Assembly: GCA_023138875.1 (NCBI GenBank)
Contig: JAGLOO010000055.1
Location: 1 to 64,000, forward strand
Reading direction: 5' to 3'
Origin: Bacteroidales bacterium
GTDB taxonomy: Bacteria; Bacteroidota; Bacteroidia; Bacteroidales; GCA-2748055
DNA length: 64,000 nucleotides
In this document: positions 9,938-18,860 of the stretch, piece by piece
Layout: each line of letters starts with the position of its first letter
Position numbering within the stretch: position 1 is the stretch's first letter
Position numbers and translations under genes: made by a program
The notes under the pieces: generated by a model
The model's database searches: none
The model's input: only the letters and a program-made list of their open reading frames with translations
What the model was told of the DNA's origin: nothing

Positions 9938-11233
9938 TTACAATTCAGCTATCATGTCGAGCAGGGTTTCAATAATTGCTTTTTCAGCACTGGTTTGTAC
10001 CCGGGTTGACCTTACCTCGTAACCGCCAATGTCATAAGCATCTTCAGTAACAAGGTACCCACAACTCCCGTTGCAGTGGGTTACCATAAATGTATTGGTG
10101 TAAGGCGATTGTGCCCTCATTTTTACACTGATCTGGTTGAATACCTCTCCTGAAACCCCTGTCAGAACAATATTCCCGATTTTTAATGCTGACAACCTTA
10201 CTTTCAGCGAATCGTTTTTGATATCTCCGGGTTGTTGTCCCTTTATTGTTTTCTCCTCTTTTAAGGGGAGTGAAATAATCCGTTGCTGAGCACTTATATT
10301 TCCCTTCGGCGAAGTTATTATGCCTTTCACTATCCGCATGCTCTCTTTAGCCAGGTCTTCGCCAATTGCATCTTTGCCAAAAGCGTAAGAACTTGTTATT
10401 TCAAAGTCGATATGCGGGCCATAAATTGGGTTAATATCGCCCGACGCACCAACAATGACGGGAGCGATAACCCCTTCGCCCAACTCATTTTCTATGAAAT
10501 TTGATGCTGCTCCCGGCCAGTCGCCTGTAATAAGGCTGTTTCCTGGACCGAGAACGACTGCGTGGCATGGCCAGTTTACCAAAACCGCCAGGATGTTCCC
10601 GCTACTATCGTTAACACGCAACACTCCAACTTCGTGGTCGCAGGGCCCATAAGGATTGCGTCCCAGAGCCATTCCTCCTTTGCCATCAGGAGCCACACGG
10701 TTGATGTTCATTTTGCATTCGCCTTTTCCTGCCCCGATGGTTGCCGGAGACAACTTCTTAATTGCTGATTTTGTGGCACTCACCAATTTGTTTTTAAGTC
10801 CCTCTACATAAGCAAGTACCTCGGGTGATTCATCATTGTTGTAAACACGTATGGCCGGACCACCGTGGTTATGCACTGCCGATAAAAGGATGTGCTCTTT
10901 AGGAATGCCGGTCTCTTTTGTAATGAGTGCGGTACACTCTCCCCAGAATGAGTTTGATATTCCAATAACCTCAACTGATATGATTGCTGCCTTGGCTTCA
11001 CCATCACTGACGACAAGAACCCGGGCGAAAACATCGTCATGGATCCCTTTGAAAGGGCCTTTCCTTGAACCATAACCGCTCATGGGGATCGGCGTTTGCG
11101 GGGTAATCAGCACCTTCTCAGCACCTGCCCACAGTCCCTCTTCAGGAGCTGCAGCCATGTTTAGATATCCTGTAAAAGAGAGTATCAAGGAGATGGCCAG
11201 CAGTTTGTATGGTTTAGATTTCACCTTTTTCAT
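9938..11233 (-). CDS. Neutral/alkaline ceramidase-like protein, secreted
   Basis: 431 residues with a signal peptide (about 1-28). It matches the N-terminal catalytic domain of neutral ceramidases (PF04734): GAEKVLITPQTPIPMSGYG near 37-57, a zinc-type HNH in LLSAVHNHGGP near 117, and a NWPCHAVVLG...SLITGDWPG block near 220-245. The C-terminal immunoglobulin-like domain of true ceramidases is absent, as in many bacterial homologues found in glycan-degradation loci. A sphingolipid substrate is therefore doubtful; a deacylase or amidase acting on an N-acylated amino-sugar is an alternative that would fit the neighbouring aminotransferase. Confidence 0.75.
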   Translation of the reverse strand: MKKVKSKPYKLLAISLILSFTGYLNMAAAPEEGLWAGAEKVLITPQTPIPMSGYGSRKGPFKGIHDDVFARVLVVSDGEAKAAIISVEVIGISNSFWGECTALITKETGIPKEHILLSAVHNHGGPAIRVYNNDESPEVLAYVEGLKNKLVSATKSAIKKLSPATIGAGKGECKMNINRVAPDGKGGMALGRNPYGPCDHEVGVLRVNDSSGNILAVLVNWPCHAVVLGPGNSLITGDWPGAASNFIENELGEGVIAPVIVGASGDINPIYGPHIDFEITSSYAFGKDAIGEDLAKESMRIVKGIITSPKGNISAQQRIISLPLKEEKTIKGQQPGDIKNDSLKVRLSALKIGNIVLTGVSGEVFNQISVKMRAQSPYTNTFMVTHCNGSCGYLVTEDAYDIGGYEVRSTRVQTSAEKAIIETLLDMIAEL

Positions 11234-11243
11234 GACATATTTT

Positions 11244-13598
11244 TTATTTATTCACATCAAAGCTTCCCTCCAGCCTGATATCGGCTGAAGAACTTCCAGC
11301 CATTACAATAAACTTACCGGGCTCGACTATCCATTTCATGTTCCTGTCAAGCAGAGATAAATCTTCGGGCCTGAGGGTAAACGATACCGATTTCTCTTCC
11401 CCCGGCTTCAGGTCTGTTTTTTCGAACCCTCTGAGCTGTTTTATTGGAGTAGTTACACTGCTTACTACATCTTTTATGTAGAGCTGTACAACCTCTTTGC
11501 CTTCACGTTTGCCAGTGTTTTTCACATCCAGGGTAACTTGCACATTCCCGCCGTGCATGATGTCTGATGGTGTTATTTTCAGATTGCTGTATTCAAAACT
11601 TGTATAGCTTAATCCATGTCCAAAATGGTAGAGTGGGGTAGCGGGCATATCAATATATTTGCTCCTCTTGCTTTTCGAATGGTTATAAAAGGCTGGTAAT
11701 TGCCCTGAATGGCGGGGGATAGTTATAGGCAGTTTTCCGCTGGGGTTATAGTCGCCAAAAAGAACATCGGCCACAGCATTCCCGCCTTGCTCGCCGCACA
11801 TCCATGCTTCAACTATGGCAGGAATTTGTTCGGCAGCCCAACGGGTTGACAGCGGACGTCCGTTTATGAGCACTACAATAGTGGGCGTGCCTGAGGAGTG
11901 AACAGCCTCTAACAGTTCTTGCTGGAGACCGGTCAAATCGAGGCTTGCCACATCCTTTCCTTCTCCGTTGGTTGCATTCCCTTTTTCTCCAATAACCACA
12001 ATTGCAATATCTGCTTTTTTTGCTGCAATCTTTGCTTTTCCAATTTCATTAAGGTCGTTGCCAATTACATTGCAGCCTTTAACATAACTAACTTTCGTTT
12101 TGGACGAAACTTTGTTTTGGATCCCTTTAAGGACAGTAATAATTTCTTGTGGTATGTGGTGTGGAATGTAGTCGCCAATTTGGTCGTCACCTTCGTTGGC
12201 ATTAGGCCCAATTACTGCTATTGATTTTATACTTTTGCTAAGTGGTAATAAACCATTTTCGTTTTTTAATAGCACGATTCCTTCCCGGGCAGCTTCAAGT
12301 GCAAGCATTTGGTGTTCCTCCGAGTGTACCACTTTTTCGGCATAATCGGGGTTGACAAACGGATCTTCAAATAACCCCAGTTTGAATTTTACGTTCAGGA
12401 TGTGGCGTACCGCATCATCTATGGTTCTCATTGGTACTATACCTTCTTCCACACTTTCGACCAACGCGCCCAGGTATGCATCTTCCATGGAGATACCAAC
12501 GTCAACACCAGCTGTTGCTGCAATCTGACCGGCTTCTTTTTGCGTAGTTGCCATCTGTTCGTCAATGATGGTGCTAATGCCCCTCCCTTCGCTAAGGACA
12601 ATACCTTCGAATCCAAGTTCTTCTCTCAATATCTTTTTCAATATTTTTCCCGAACTATGAACTGTTACGCCGTCAATTGCAGGGTATGTTGCCATTACAG
12701 CAAGTGCGCCAAATTTTTTAATTCCGGTTTCCCAGGGGGGGAGGAATACTTCCCTGAGTTTCCTCTCCGATATTTCCAATGCCCCCCTTTCCAGACCGCT
12801 TAACGGTTCGCTTTGTCCCGGGTAGTGGCAGAGGGCAGCTACCACCTTGTCTTTTCCTGATACATCATATCCCTGCATTGCAGTAACAATATTCCCTGCA
12901 ATTTTCGAGCACATATAGGTATCTTCGGAATAACCTTCCTGGTTCCGCCCCAGGCGTGGATCCCTGTTGGGCTCAATCACAATGGTGCAAAGCATGTGTG
13001 CACCGGTTGCCCTCCCTTCTTTTGCAGTTGCCTGGTATATTCGTTTAACCAGCCCCATGTTCCAGCTACTGCCAATTGCCAAACCTTCGGGAAAGATAGT
13101 CCCGCCGGCACACATAAATCCATGGGTGCCTTCTTCTATTTGTAGTACTGGTATCCCTAAACGGGATTCATTGATTGCAATCTCCTGAAGTTCATTGAAA
13201 AACTCAGCTTGTTTCCGGGTACCTTCATAAATAACCCTGTCGGCAAGGGTGAAGAATCCGCCTCCCGGACCAATTTGGTCGTTGTGGTTGCCACGAGCAA
13301 ATTTCCGGCATCCTTCCATTTGTGTTTGCCGCTCTTCCAAAGTCATATGCTTATGAAGCGAGATTTCTCCGGCATCAAGTCCCCAGCCAATCCGTTTTTT
13401 ATACATGCAGGGAATATTCATCTGTCCTACTTTCTCTTTTAATGTCATTCTGGACAGGAGGTCTTCAATCCTTTGTTCAATCGGATATGAAGGTTCTCTA
13501 TAAGGGGGGGGGCGGTTTTGCGCGAGGCTTGTATTGGATAAAGATCCCATGATTATCGTAATCATGAATGGGATGATTGTTTTTTTAAAAAATTTCAT
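11244..13598 (-). CDS. Glycoside hydrolase family 3 protein (beta-glucosidase type) with altered active-site residues
   Basis: 784 residues with a signal peptide ending near SLAQ. The GH3 N-terminal TIM barrel (about 40-370) has IEPNRDPRLGR near 208-218. The C-terminal sandwich (about 420-650) and a fibronectin-III-like domain (about 680-780, after GHGLSYTSFEYS) are complete. At the position of the usual catalytic Asp (the S/T-D-W/G motif) the sequence reads VLSEGRG, so residue 337 is Glu. The usual substrate-binding Lys-His pair (KHF) reads CHYP near 257-260. Either this is a divergent GH3 clade or its activity is changed. It lies 10 bp upstream of the ceramidase-like gene, within the operon. 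Confidence 0.85.
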   Translation of the reverse strand: MKFFKKTIIPFMITIIMGSLSNTSLAQNRPPPYREPSYPIEQRIEDLLSRMTLKEKVGQMNIPCMYKKRIGWGLDAGEISLHKHMTLEERQTQMEGCRKFARGNHNDQIGPGGGFFTLADRVIYEGTRKQAEFFNELQEIAINESRLGIPVLQIEEGTHGFMCAGGTIFPEGLAIGSSWNMGLVKRIYQATAKEGRATGAHMLCTIVIEPNRDPRLGRNQEGYSEDTYMCSKIAGNIVTAMQGYDVSGKDKVVAALCHYPGQSEPLSGLERGALEISERKLREVFLPPWETGIKKFGALAVMATYPAIDGVTVHSSGKILKKILREELGFEGIVLSEGRGISTIIDEQMATTQKEAGQIAATAGVDVGISMEDAYLGALVESVEEGIVPMRTIDDAVRHILNVKFKLGLFEDPFVNPDYAEKVVHSEEHQMLALEAAREGIVLLKNENGLLPLSKSIKSIAVIGPNANEGDDQIGDYIPHHIPQEIITVLKGIQNKVSSKTKVSYVKGCNVIGNDLNEIGKAKIAAKKADIAIVVIGEKGNATNGEGKDVASLDLTGLQQELLEAVHSSGTPTIVVLINGRPLSTRWAAEQIPAIVEAWMCGEQGGNAVADVLFGDYNPSGKLPITIPRHSGQLPAFYNHSKSKRSKYIDMPATPLYHFGHGLSYTSFEYSNLKITPSDIMHGGNVQVTLDVKNTGKREGKEVVQLYIKDVVSSVTTPIKQLRGFEKTDLKPGEEKSVSFTLRPEDLSLLDRNMKWIVEPGKFIVMAGSSSADIRLEGSFDVNK

Positions 13599-13628
13599 TT
13601 TTAAATATGTTTTGCTTAGGGACCGATT

Positions 13629-15020
13629 TTATGTATTTGAAAAATCCATCATCACAGTTGCTTTACGAAAACCTTTGGTACGAATAGCCAGGTATATGAT
13701 TCCCGCCAGCATCCATCCTCCACCAATAATGAAGGTTTTTAAAGGTAAGTTTAGCCAGATGATCAGGCAAATAGCAAATCCAATTGCGGGAGGCAGGAAA
13801 TTCCGCAGGAAGCTTTTTACTGACTTATCCTTCGATTTAAAAAAATACTCACGCATTGAGGCAATATTTACACCCATGAATGCGAAAAAAGCACCAAAAT
13901 TAATCAGTCGGGCACACTCTTCGTAGTTAAGTAACAACGCACCTAATAAAGCCAAACCGCCTATAAACAATACATTATAACTGGGAGTTGCGCTTTTTTT
14001 ACTTAGATGCCCGAATATCTTTTTGGGTATCACGCTGTCGCGCCCCATTCCATAAAGCAACCTGGCAGCACCAAGTTGTCCGGTAATTCCCGAGCCGATA
14101 CTACCGACAAGGAGGGTAATTGACAGAGAAGCATCCAACAGAGGCCCTCCCACACGATTGGCAACCGACATGATAGCTGTATCCAAAGCATTGTTTTTTG
14201 CAGCTACATCAGTAATTCCTTGGGTGAATGAGGCCCAGTCAGGCCATGAGATCTGCGCCAGGTATATTTGTGCCCCGCTCCAAATACCAGTTATCACACA
14301 CGTCAATACAGCGGCTATCAACACATTTCGCCTTGGATTTTTCACTTCTTCAGAAAGGGTTGTCAACCCGTCAAAACCGATATAAGTTAATGCTGCCAAT
14401 GCAGTTGCAGAGCCAATTGCCCCAAATGAAAACGATTCGGAATTATAGAATGGGCGCGATGATAATAATCCCCCAATCCCCTCTTTCAAAAAAACATAAC
14501 GGATGGCAGCTGCCATAAAATAAAATACTACCACACTCATAACAATAATTAGAACCCAGTTAGTTCGCGATGCAACTCTAATCCCCCTTAAATTAAGCAT
14601 GGTAAAACCACCCACAAAGAAAAATATCCAAAAATGATAGGGGATAATCGGCAACAAATGGTTGGCCGCAATACTGGTAAAAATTACACACAGGATGGGA
14701 ATAAACATATAGTCCATAAACATGGACCACCCCGCAACAAAACCCAGGTAAGGATTGATCCCTTTGCCCACGTACGTATAGGCTGAACCTGCCTCCGGGT
14801 AACGGTTAGCCATCCGCCCATAACTGATTGCTGTAAAAATCATTGCAACCATTGCTACAAGTATGGTTGTAACTGCATGACCTTTTGAAATATTATTAGC
14901 ATGCCCGAACAGAGGCAAAGCAGCAACGGGCTGTATCAGGATGATGCCATAAATAATCAGGTCGCTGAGGGATAGTACACGCTTTAGTTTGACTTCTGAT
15001 TGAGTAGTGGTTGCAGCCAT
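13629..15020 (-). CDS. APC-superfamily permease (amino acid/amine transporter)
   Basis: 463 residues with about 12 transmembrane helices. It begins LKRVLSLSDLIIYGIILIQP and contains YPEAGSAYTYVGKGINPYLGFVAGW-type sequence near 75-105, the hallmark of the amino acid-polyamine-organocation family. The substrate is not evident. Its place between an oxidoreductase and a GH3 gene, instead of a sugar MFS or TRAP carrier, suggests import of an amino compound released by the extracellular enzymes. It sits 37 bp downstream of the oxidoreductase gene. Confidence 0.85.
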   Translation of the reverse strand: MAATTTQSEVKLKRVLSLSDLIIYGIILIQPVAALPLFGHANNISKGHAVTTILVAMVAMIFTAISYGRMANRYPEAGSAYTYVGKGINPYLGFVAGWSMFMDYMFIPILCVIFTSIAANHLLPIIPYHFWIFFFVGGFTMLNLRGIRVASRTNWVLIIVMSVVVFYFMAAAIRYVFLKEGIGGLLSSRPFYNSESFSFGAIGSATALAALTYIGFDGLTTLSEEVKNPRRNVLIAAVLTCVITGIWSGAQIYLAQISWPDWASFTQGITDVAAKNNALDTAIMSVANRVGGPLLDASLSITLLVGSIGSGITGQLGAARLLYGMGRDSVIPKKIFGHLSKKSATPSYNVLFIGGLALLGALLLNYEECARLINFGAFFAFMGVNIASMREYFFKSKDKSVKSFLRNFLPPAIGFAICLIIWLNLPLKTFIIGGGWMLAGIIYLAIRTKGFRKATVMMDFSNT

Positions 15021-15057
15021 TCTTATTTTTCTCCTTTAATAGTTTCGATTAGTGCTT

Positions 15058-16200
15058 TTATTTGATTCCCACCCAAATGCGTTGTTTGGCAGATTGCTCG
15101 ATGGCCTCTAATACCTTCTGGCATTTTACCCCATCTTCAAAATCAGGGCTAAAAGGCCTGTCTTCAATAATCGAACGGATAAAGGCTGCAATTTCGATCA
15201 CAAACGAATCGGCATAGCCTATTCCATGCCCCTGAGGCCACCAACCACCATTGTACGGATGTACATCATGTGTAACATTTATTTTCCTGAAACCAGCTTC
15301 TTCAGGCGACAATGTGTTATCATAAAACATTAAATAATTCTGATCTTCAAAATTCCAAACCAACGATCCTTTATCACCGTTTACTTCAATGGTATTGTAA
15401 TTTTTACGGCCGGTTGCAAGTCGTGTTGACTCAAAGCATCCAGTTGCTCCCCCTTCAAAGTTAACCAGGAACTGTGCCACATCGTCAACTGTAACAGTCC
15501 CTTTTGGTCCATCAGGGTTATCACTATCCATCGGGCGCTCTTTGATTAATGTTTGCAGATTGCCTGCTACTTCATTGAAATCTAATCCTGTCACAAAACG
15601 TGTTGCATCGATAGAGTGGGCACTTAAATCACCAAGAGGACCTGAACCTGCAATTTTTTTATCAAAACGCCAAACCATTCCAAAATTTGGGTCGGTTATC
15701 CAATCCTGTGCATAGCGAACAAAAACATGGTATATCCTTCCTATCCTTCCTTCCTGAACCAGTTGCCGGGCAAGGGCAAGCGATGGTGTAAACCGATATG
15801 AATAGCCACAACAATGTTTCACTCCAGCTTTTTCAACAGCATTGAGCATTTCCCGTGCTTCTTCCAGATTATTGGCTAACGGTTTTTCGCAAAGCACATG
15901 TTTTCCGTTTTTGGCTGCCTCAATGGCAATTTCTTTGTGAAGGTAATTGGGAGTTGCAATACTGATTAAGTCTATATCTTCTCGTGATACAACTTTACGC
16001 CAGTCGGTTTCACATTCTTCCCAGCCGTATTTGTTTGCAAATTCTTTCAAATTCTCGAGGCTGTCTTTTGCACACAGGCATTTCAAGGTGATTTTTGCCG
16101 GAATATCTGCCCACATTCCTGCATTACGATATGCATTTGAATGGGCAATCCCCATAAATTGATGGCCAATCAGAGCGACCCTTATCTCTTTTTTTGACAT
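15058..16200 (-). CDS. Gfo/Idh/MocA-family NAD(P)-dependent oxidoreductase
   Basis: 380 residues, no signal peptide, so cytoplasmic. The N-terminal Rossmann fold begins VALIGHQFMGIAHSNAYR, and the family signature CEKPLANN near 104-111 includes the catalytic-region Lys. The C-terminal alpha/beta domain (about 135-375) carries the GPLGDLSAHSID substrate motif with its His. Family members oxidise or reduce sugar and cyclitol carbons (inositol, glucose-fructose and related). Next to a DegT aminotransferase it may oxidise a sugar or cyclitol to the keto form or reduce the transamination product. A perfect stem-loop lies between it and the upstream aminotransferase gene. Confidence 0.9.
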   Translation of the reverse strand: MSKKEIRVALIGHQFMGIAHSNAYRNAGMWADIPAKITLKCLCAKDSLENLKEFANKYGWEECETDWRKVVSREDIDLISIATPNYLHKEIAIEAAKNGKHVLCEKPLANNLEEAREMLNAVEKAGVKHCCGYSYRFTPSLALARQLVQEGRIGRIYHVFVRYAQDWITDPNFGMVWRFDKKIAGSGPLGDLSAHSIDATRFVTGLDFNEVAGNLQTLIKERPMDSDNPDGPKGTVTVDDVAQFLVNFEGGATGCFESTRLATGRKNYNTIEVNGDKGSLVWNFEDQNYLMFYDNTLSPEEAGFRKINVTHDVHPYNGGWWPQGHGIGYADSFVIEIAAFIRSIIEDRPFSPDFEDGVKCQKVLEAIEQSAKQRIWVGIK

Positions 16201-16250
16201 GGTGAATTATTTTAGAAAATAAATATTGTCTCCTCGTAGAGATATCAACA

Positions 16251-16276
16251 GGAGGGGAGATGAGTAACTCCCCTCC
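16251..16276 (-). promoter_or_regulatory. Intra-operon stem-loop between aminotransferase and oxidoreductase genes
   Basis: GGAGGGGAG pairs perfectly with CTCCCCTCC across an 8-nt loop. No U-tract follows on the minus strand, so it looks more like an mRNA processing or stabilising element than a terminator. A near-tandem repeat of about 16 bp (ACTACAAACAAAACCT / ACTACAACAAAACCT, 16288-16318) sits between it and the aminotransferase stop. Confidence 0.5.
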
Positions 16277-16316
16277 CATCGAAACTTACTACAAACAAAA
16301 CCTACTACAACAAAAC

Positions 16317-17501
16317 CTATTTACAAGCTTCACAAAACTGTTCCGCTGCTGCTTCAATCTCGGCATCAGTTGAGTTAATGTTGATTCCCCATCCGGCACC
16401 AAGCCCACTGTCAACCACACCAATACTGATATTCATTGCACGGCTAAGAATATCATCGGTTTTAGGATAAGAACCTTTGGTGTATGGCTGGCCAACTTCT
16501 TTCAAATGACTTAATACATGCTCCATGTTTGCATATACATGCCAACCACTCTGATCTATAGTTTTCGACCCCAATGCCTTAGTAACTTTTACAGCTTGCT
16601 CGCGGGTATCGAAGATAACAGTACACAGCGTCGCAGTATCTCCTTCAGAATCATTCAATATCCTGAATTTAAAACCTTTGGCTTCTGAAATAAGGTTTTT
16701 CAACTTGCTCCTTTTTTCACGCAATGTACCAACTATCCTGTCTAATTTATTTAACTGGGCAAGACCAACGGCGGCTGTAATTTCATTGATCCTAAAGTTT
16801 AAACCAAGCACACTGCGTGTTCCGACTTCAACTCCAAACCGGTTTGGTTTATGCCCCTGATCATGCACGCCAAATGCAGTTTCATATAACTTGTGGTCGT
16901 TTGTAACAACCAACCCGCCATCGCCGCTATTAATCGTTTTAAATATGTTAAGAGAGAAAGCCCCCATATGGCCAATGGTCCCTACTTTTTTACCTTTATA
17001 TGAAGCTCCGGCAGCCTGGCAGCTATCTTCCAGAACCAGAAGATTGTGCTTTCTGGCAATTTCCATTATCCAATCCATATTACATGGATTGCCTAACATA
17101 TGAACAGGCATAATTGCCTTTGTCCGTGAAGTAATTTTACGTTCAATATCATCTGGGTCTAATGAAAGACTCTCATCAATTTCAGCCAATACAGGAACTA
17201 TACCCGCAAAAATACATGATGAATACGTGGCTACAAATGTATATGCAGGCACAATAATTTCATCACCCGGCTTAAGTCCTGAAGCTATCAGGGAAACAAG
17301 CAATGCTGATGTCCCTGATGATGTTGCCAATGCATGATTTATTTCACAGTATTTAGCAAATTCTGTTTCTAATGTGGATACTTTATGAAGGAATTTAGGA
17401 TCATTTTCATCTCCATAACGAAAAAGGTTTCCCCCTTGCATTACTTCCATTACAGCTTCCATTTCTTCATCTCCAAACCAATAAGCTCCTGGTCCTGGCA
17501 T
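16317..17501 (-). CDS. DegT/DnrJ/EryC1/StrS-family PLP-dependent aminotransferase
   Basis: 394 residues, cytoplasmic. It has the sugar-aminotransferase fold: ATSSGTSALLVSL near 60-71 (PLP phosphate region), VLEDSCQAAGA near 156-166 (Asp and Gln contacting PLP), and the Schiff-base Lys at residue 188 in LNIFKTINSGDGG. Family members interconvert keto and amino groups on nucleotide sugars or cyclitols such as scyllo-inosose. No nucleotide-sugar pathway gene is nearby, and partners are hydrolases, a permease and a Gfo/Idh/MocA enzyme, so a catabolic role is the better inference. It is the first gene of the locus, with a strong Shine-Dalgarno. Confidence 0.9.
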   Translation of the reverse strand: MPGPGAYWFGDEEMEAVMEVMQGGNLFRYGDENDPKFLHKVSTLETEFAKYCEINHALATSSGTSALLVSLIASGLKPGDEIIVPAYTFVATYSSCIFAGIVPVLAEIDESLSLDPDDIERKITSRTKAIMPVHMLGNPCNMDWIMEIARKHNLLVLEDSCQAAGASYKGKKVGTIGHMGAFSLNIFKTINSGDGGLVVTNDHKLYETAFGVHDQGHKPNRFGVEVGTRSVLGLNFRINEITAAVGLAQLNKLDRIVGTLREKRSKLKNLISEAKGFKFRILNDSEGDTATLCTVIFDTREQAVKVTKALGSKTIDQSGWHVYANMEHVLSHLKEVGQPYTKGSYPKTDDILSRAMNISIGVVDSGLGAGWGININSTDAEIEAAAEQFCEACK

Positions 17502-17506
17502 ATTAA

Positions 17507-17514
17507 CCTCCTTT
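17507..17514 (-). promoter_or_regulatory. Strong ribosome-binding site of the aminotransferase gene
   Basis: AAAGGAGG followed by TTAAT and the ATG at 17501. Strong Shine-Dalgarno sequences are uncommon in Bacteroidetes; this one fixes the start codon and suggests high translation of the first gene of the locus. Confidence 0.75.
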
Positions 17515-17614
17515 TTTTAGATTCTATAGTTCTTGTATTGTTTTGTAATGGAGTAAAACTGATCTAGCCCCATTGATGCAATTTTATACAATAGGCAAAG
17601 GATAGTCAATGTCC

Positions 17615-17673
17615 AAAAACGCAAAAGAGATATCTAATCAGGCAAAATCATTGATATATTTGTAAAAACGCAA
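17615..17673. promoter_or_regulatory. Divergent control region with repeated AAAAACGCAA boxes
   Basis: The 213-bp gap between the aminotransferase operon and the divergent AraC regulator holds two perfect copies of AAAAACGCAA in the same orientation, at 17615-17624 and 17664-17673. GCAAA occurs again at 17595 and 17642. AraC-family proteins usually bind direct repeats, so these are plausible operator half-sites. A perfect TAnnTTTG -7 element (TATATTTG, 17655-17662) precedes the right-hand box on the plus strand, which would place the regulator's own start point inside it. Binding is inferred. Confidence 0.45.
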
Positions 17674-17714
17674 CTATGCATCCGGAAGATCCAGGAATTA
17701 TTATCATTCATTAA

Positions 17715-18608
17715 ATGTTGGTGGAAATGTATAAAGAAGAATTATTGATAGAGGTGGATGAAATCAAAAAGATGATGGATTTGCTATCGAATCTATTTGC
17801 AATCAGGACATCTTTTATTTATGCAATTGGTGATGAGCAATATACCAACGAGATTGCCGGTAATATTGGCGATTATCAGGATTACTGTAAACTCATTCAA
17901 CTTGAAATGAAACACAAATGTATCGCCTGTGACCGTGAAAAGTTCAAAGAGGCTAGTGAAAAGAAGAAGCCGCTTTTATACATGTGCTATAATGGCTTAT
18001 ATGAAATGTTTCTTCCATTATTCATTGAAGATTTACTGGTTGGATATTTGCACTTCGGACAGGTAAGAGCAGAAGATGATTTTGAAATTATTGCAAATAA
18101 ATGCCAGCTACATGAGCATTCAAGAATAAATGAACTTGAAAGAAGCTATAACTCCATGAGTATTATTAGGAAAGAGAAGCTCGTGCTGATCTCTGAACTA
18201 TTTCAAAAATTCTCTGAAATAATACTTAGAAACAGACTAATAGAACTTAAAAAAGTCCAGCCAGAGTATTACTTGAAAAAGTATATAGAAGAGAACCTGG
18301 ATAAACCCATTAATGTGAAATCGGCTGCCAAATTTATTGGGCGAAGCCCATCATTCGTCACCCATAATTTCAAGGAAACCTATGGTAAAACTTTTCACGA
18401 ATACCTGACATATAGTAGAGTAGGGCATTCGAAGAAGCTTCTAAGGGAGTATTCCATTTCAGAAACATTCCAATTGTGCGGGTTCCATAATCGCTATCAT
18501 TTTAGCAAAGTATTTAAAAAAATTGAAGGGATCACCCCGTATGAGTACCAATCGGCACTTCGAAAAAATCAGATTAATAAAGGTGTGCAGGGCAAGGTGG
18601 TGTTGTAA
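17715..18608 (+). CDS. AraC-family transcriptional regulator with PocR sensory domain
   Basis: 297 residues. The N-terminal ~170 residues fit the PocR ligand-binding domain: a KCIACDREKFKEA cysteine motif near 73-85, then LPLFIEDLLVGYLHFGQV. The C-terminal ~100 residues are a two-helix-turn-helix AraC domain (SAAKFIGRSPSFVTHNFKE, then FHNRYHFSKVFKKIEGITPYEYQ). PocR-type regulators respond to small polyols or hydrocarbon derivatives. It is transcribed away from the aminotransferase operon and is the obvious local activator. A second ATG at 17727 is an alternative start. Confidence 0.85.
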   Translation: MLVEMYKEELLIEVDEIKKMMDLLSNLFAIRTSFIYAIGDEQYTNEIAGNIGDYQDYCKLIQLEMKHKCIACDREKFKEASEKKKPLLYMCYNGLYEMFLPLFIEDLLVGYLHFGQVRAEDDFEIIANKCQLHEHSRINELERSYNSMSIIRKEKLVLISELFQKFSEIILRNRLIELKKVQPEYYLKKYIEENLDKPINVKSAAKFIGRSPSFVTHNFKETYGKTFHEYLTYSRVGHSKKLLREYSISETFQLCGFHNRYHFSKVFKKIEGITPYEYQSALRKNQINKGVQGKVVL

Positions 18609-18828
18609 GCTTCCCCTAATCAGCTAGTCCGAAATATCCGAAGAAAAAGAAGTTTCTCTGCCCGATTTGCCCATTTCAAAAAGCACGCCCTGTCGAGCAC
18701 TCTACTTTTTAAAAAAAGCAAAGACCGGTCCTTCGAAACTTTGGCCCTCGCGCAGAAAATCCAAGCGATCGCAGCGAATCTTACAAAGATGTACAGCATC
18801 CCAGATTCTTGTAATGTTTTCCTGAACC

Positions 18829-18856
18829 GGAAAGGGATTTTTATCCCGACTTTTCC
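18829..18856 (-). terminator. Possible hairpin terminator after the first DUF1254 gene
   Basis: GGGAT/ATCCC with a TTTT loop, extended by GGAAA/TTTCC across a small bulge, 5 bp beyond the DUF1254 stop. The U-tract is weak. The rest of the 250-bp convergent gap (18609-18860) shows no gene. Confidence 0.3.
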
Positions 18857-18860
18857 TATA

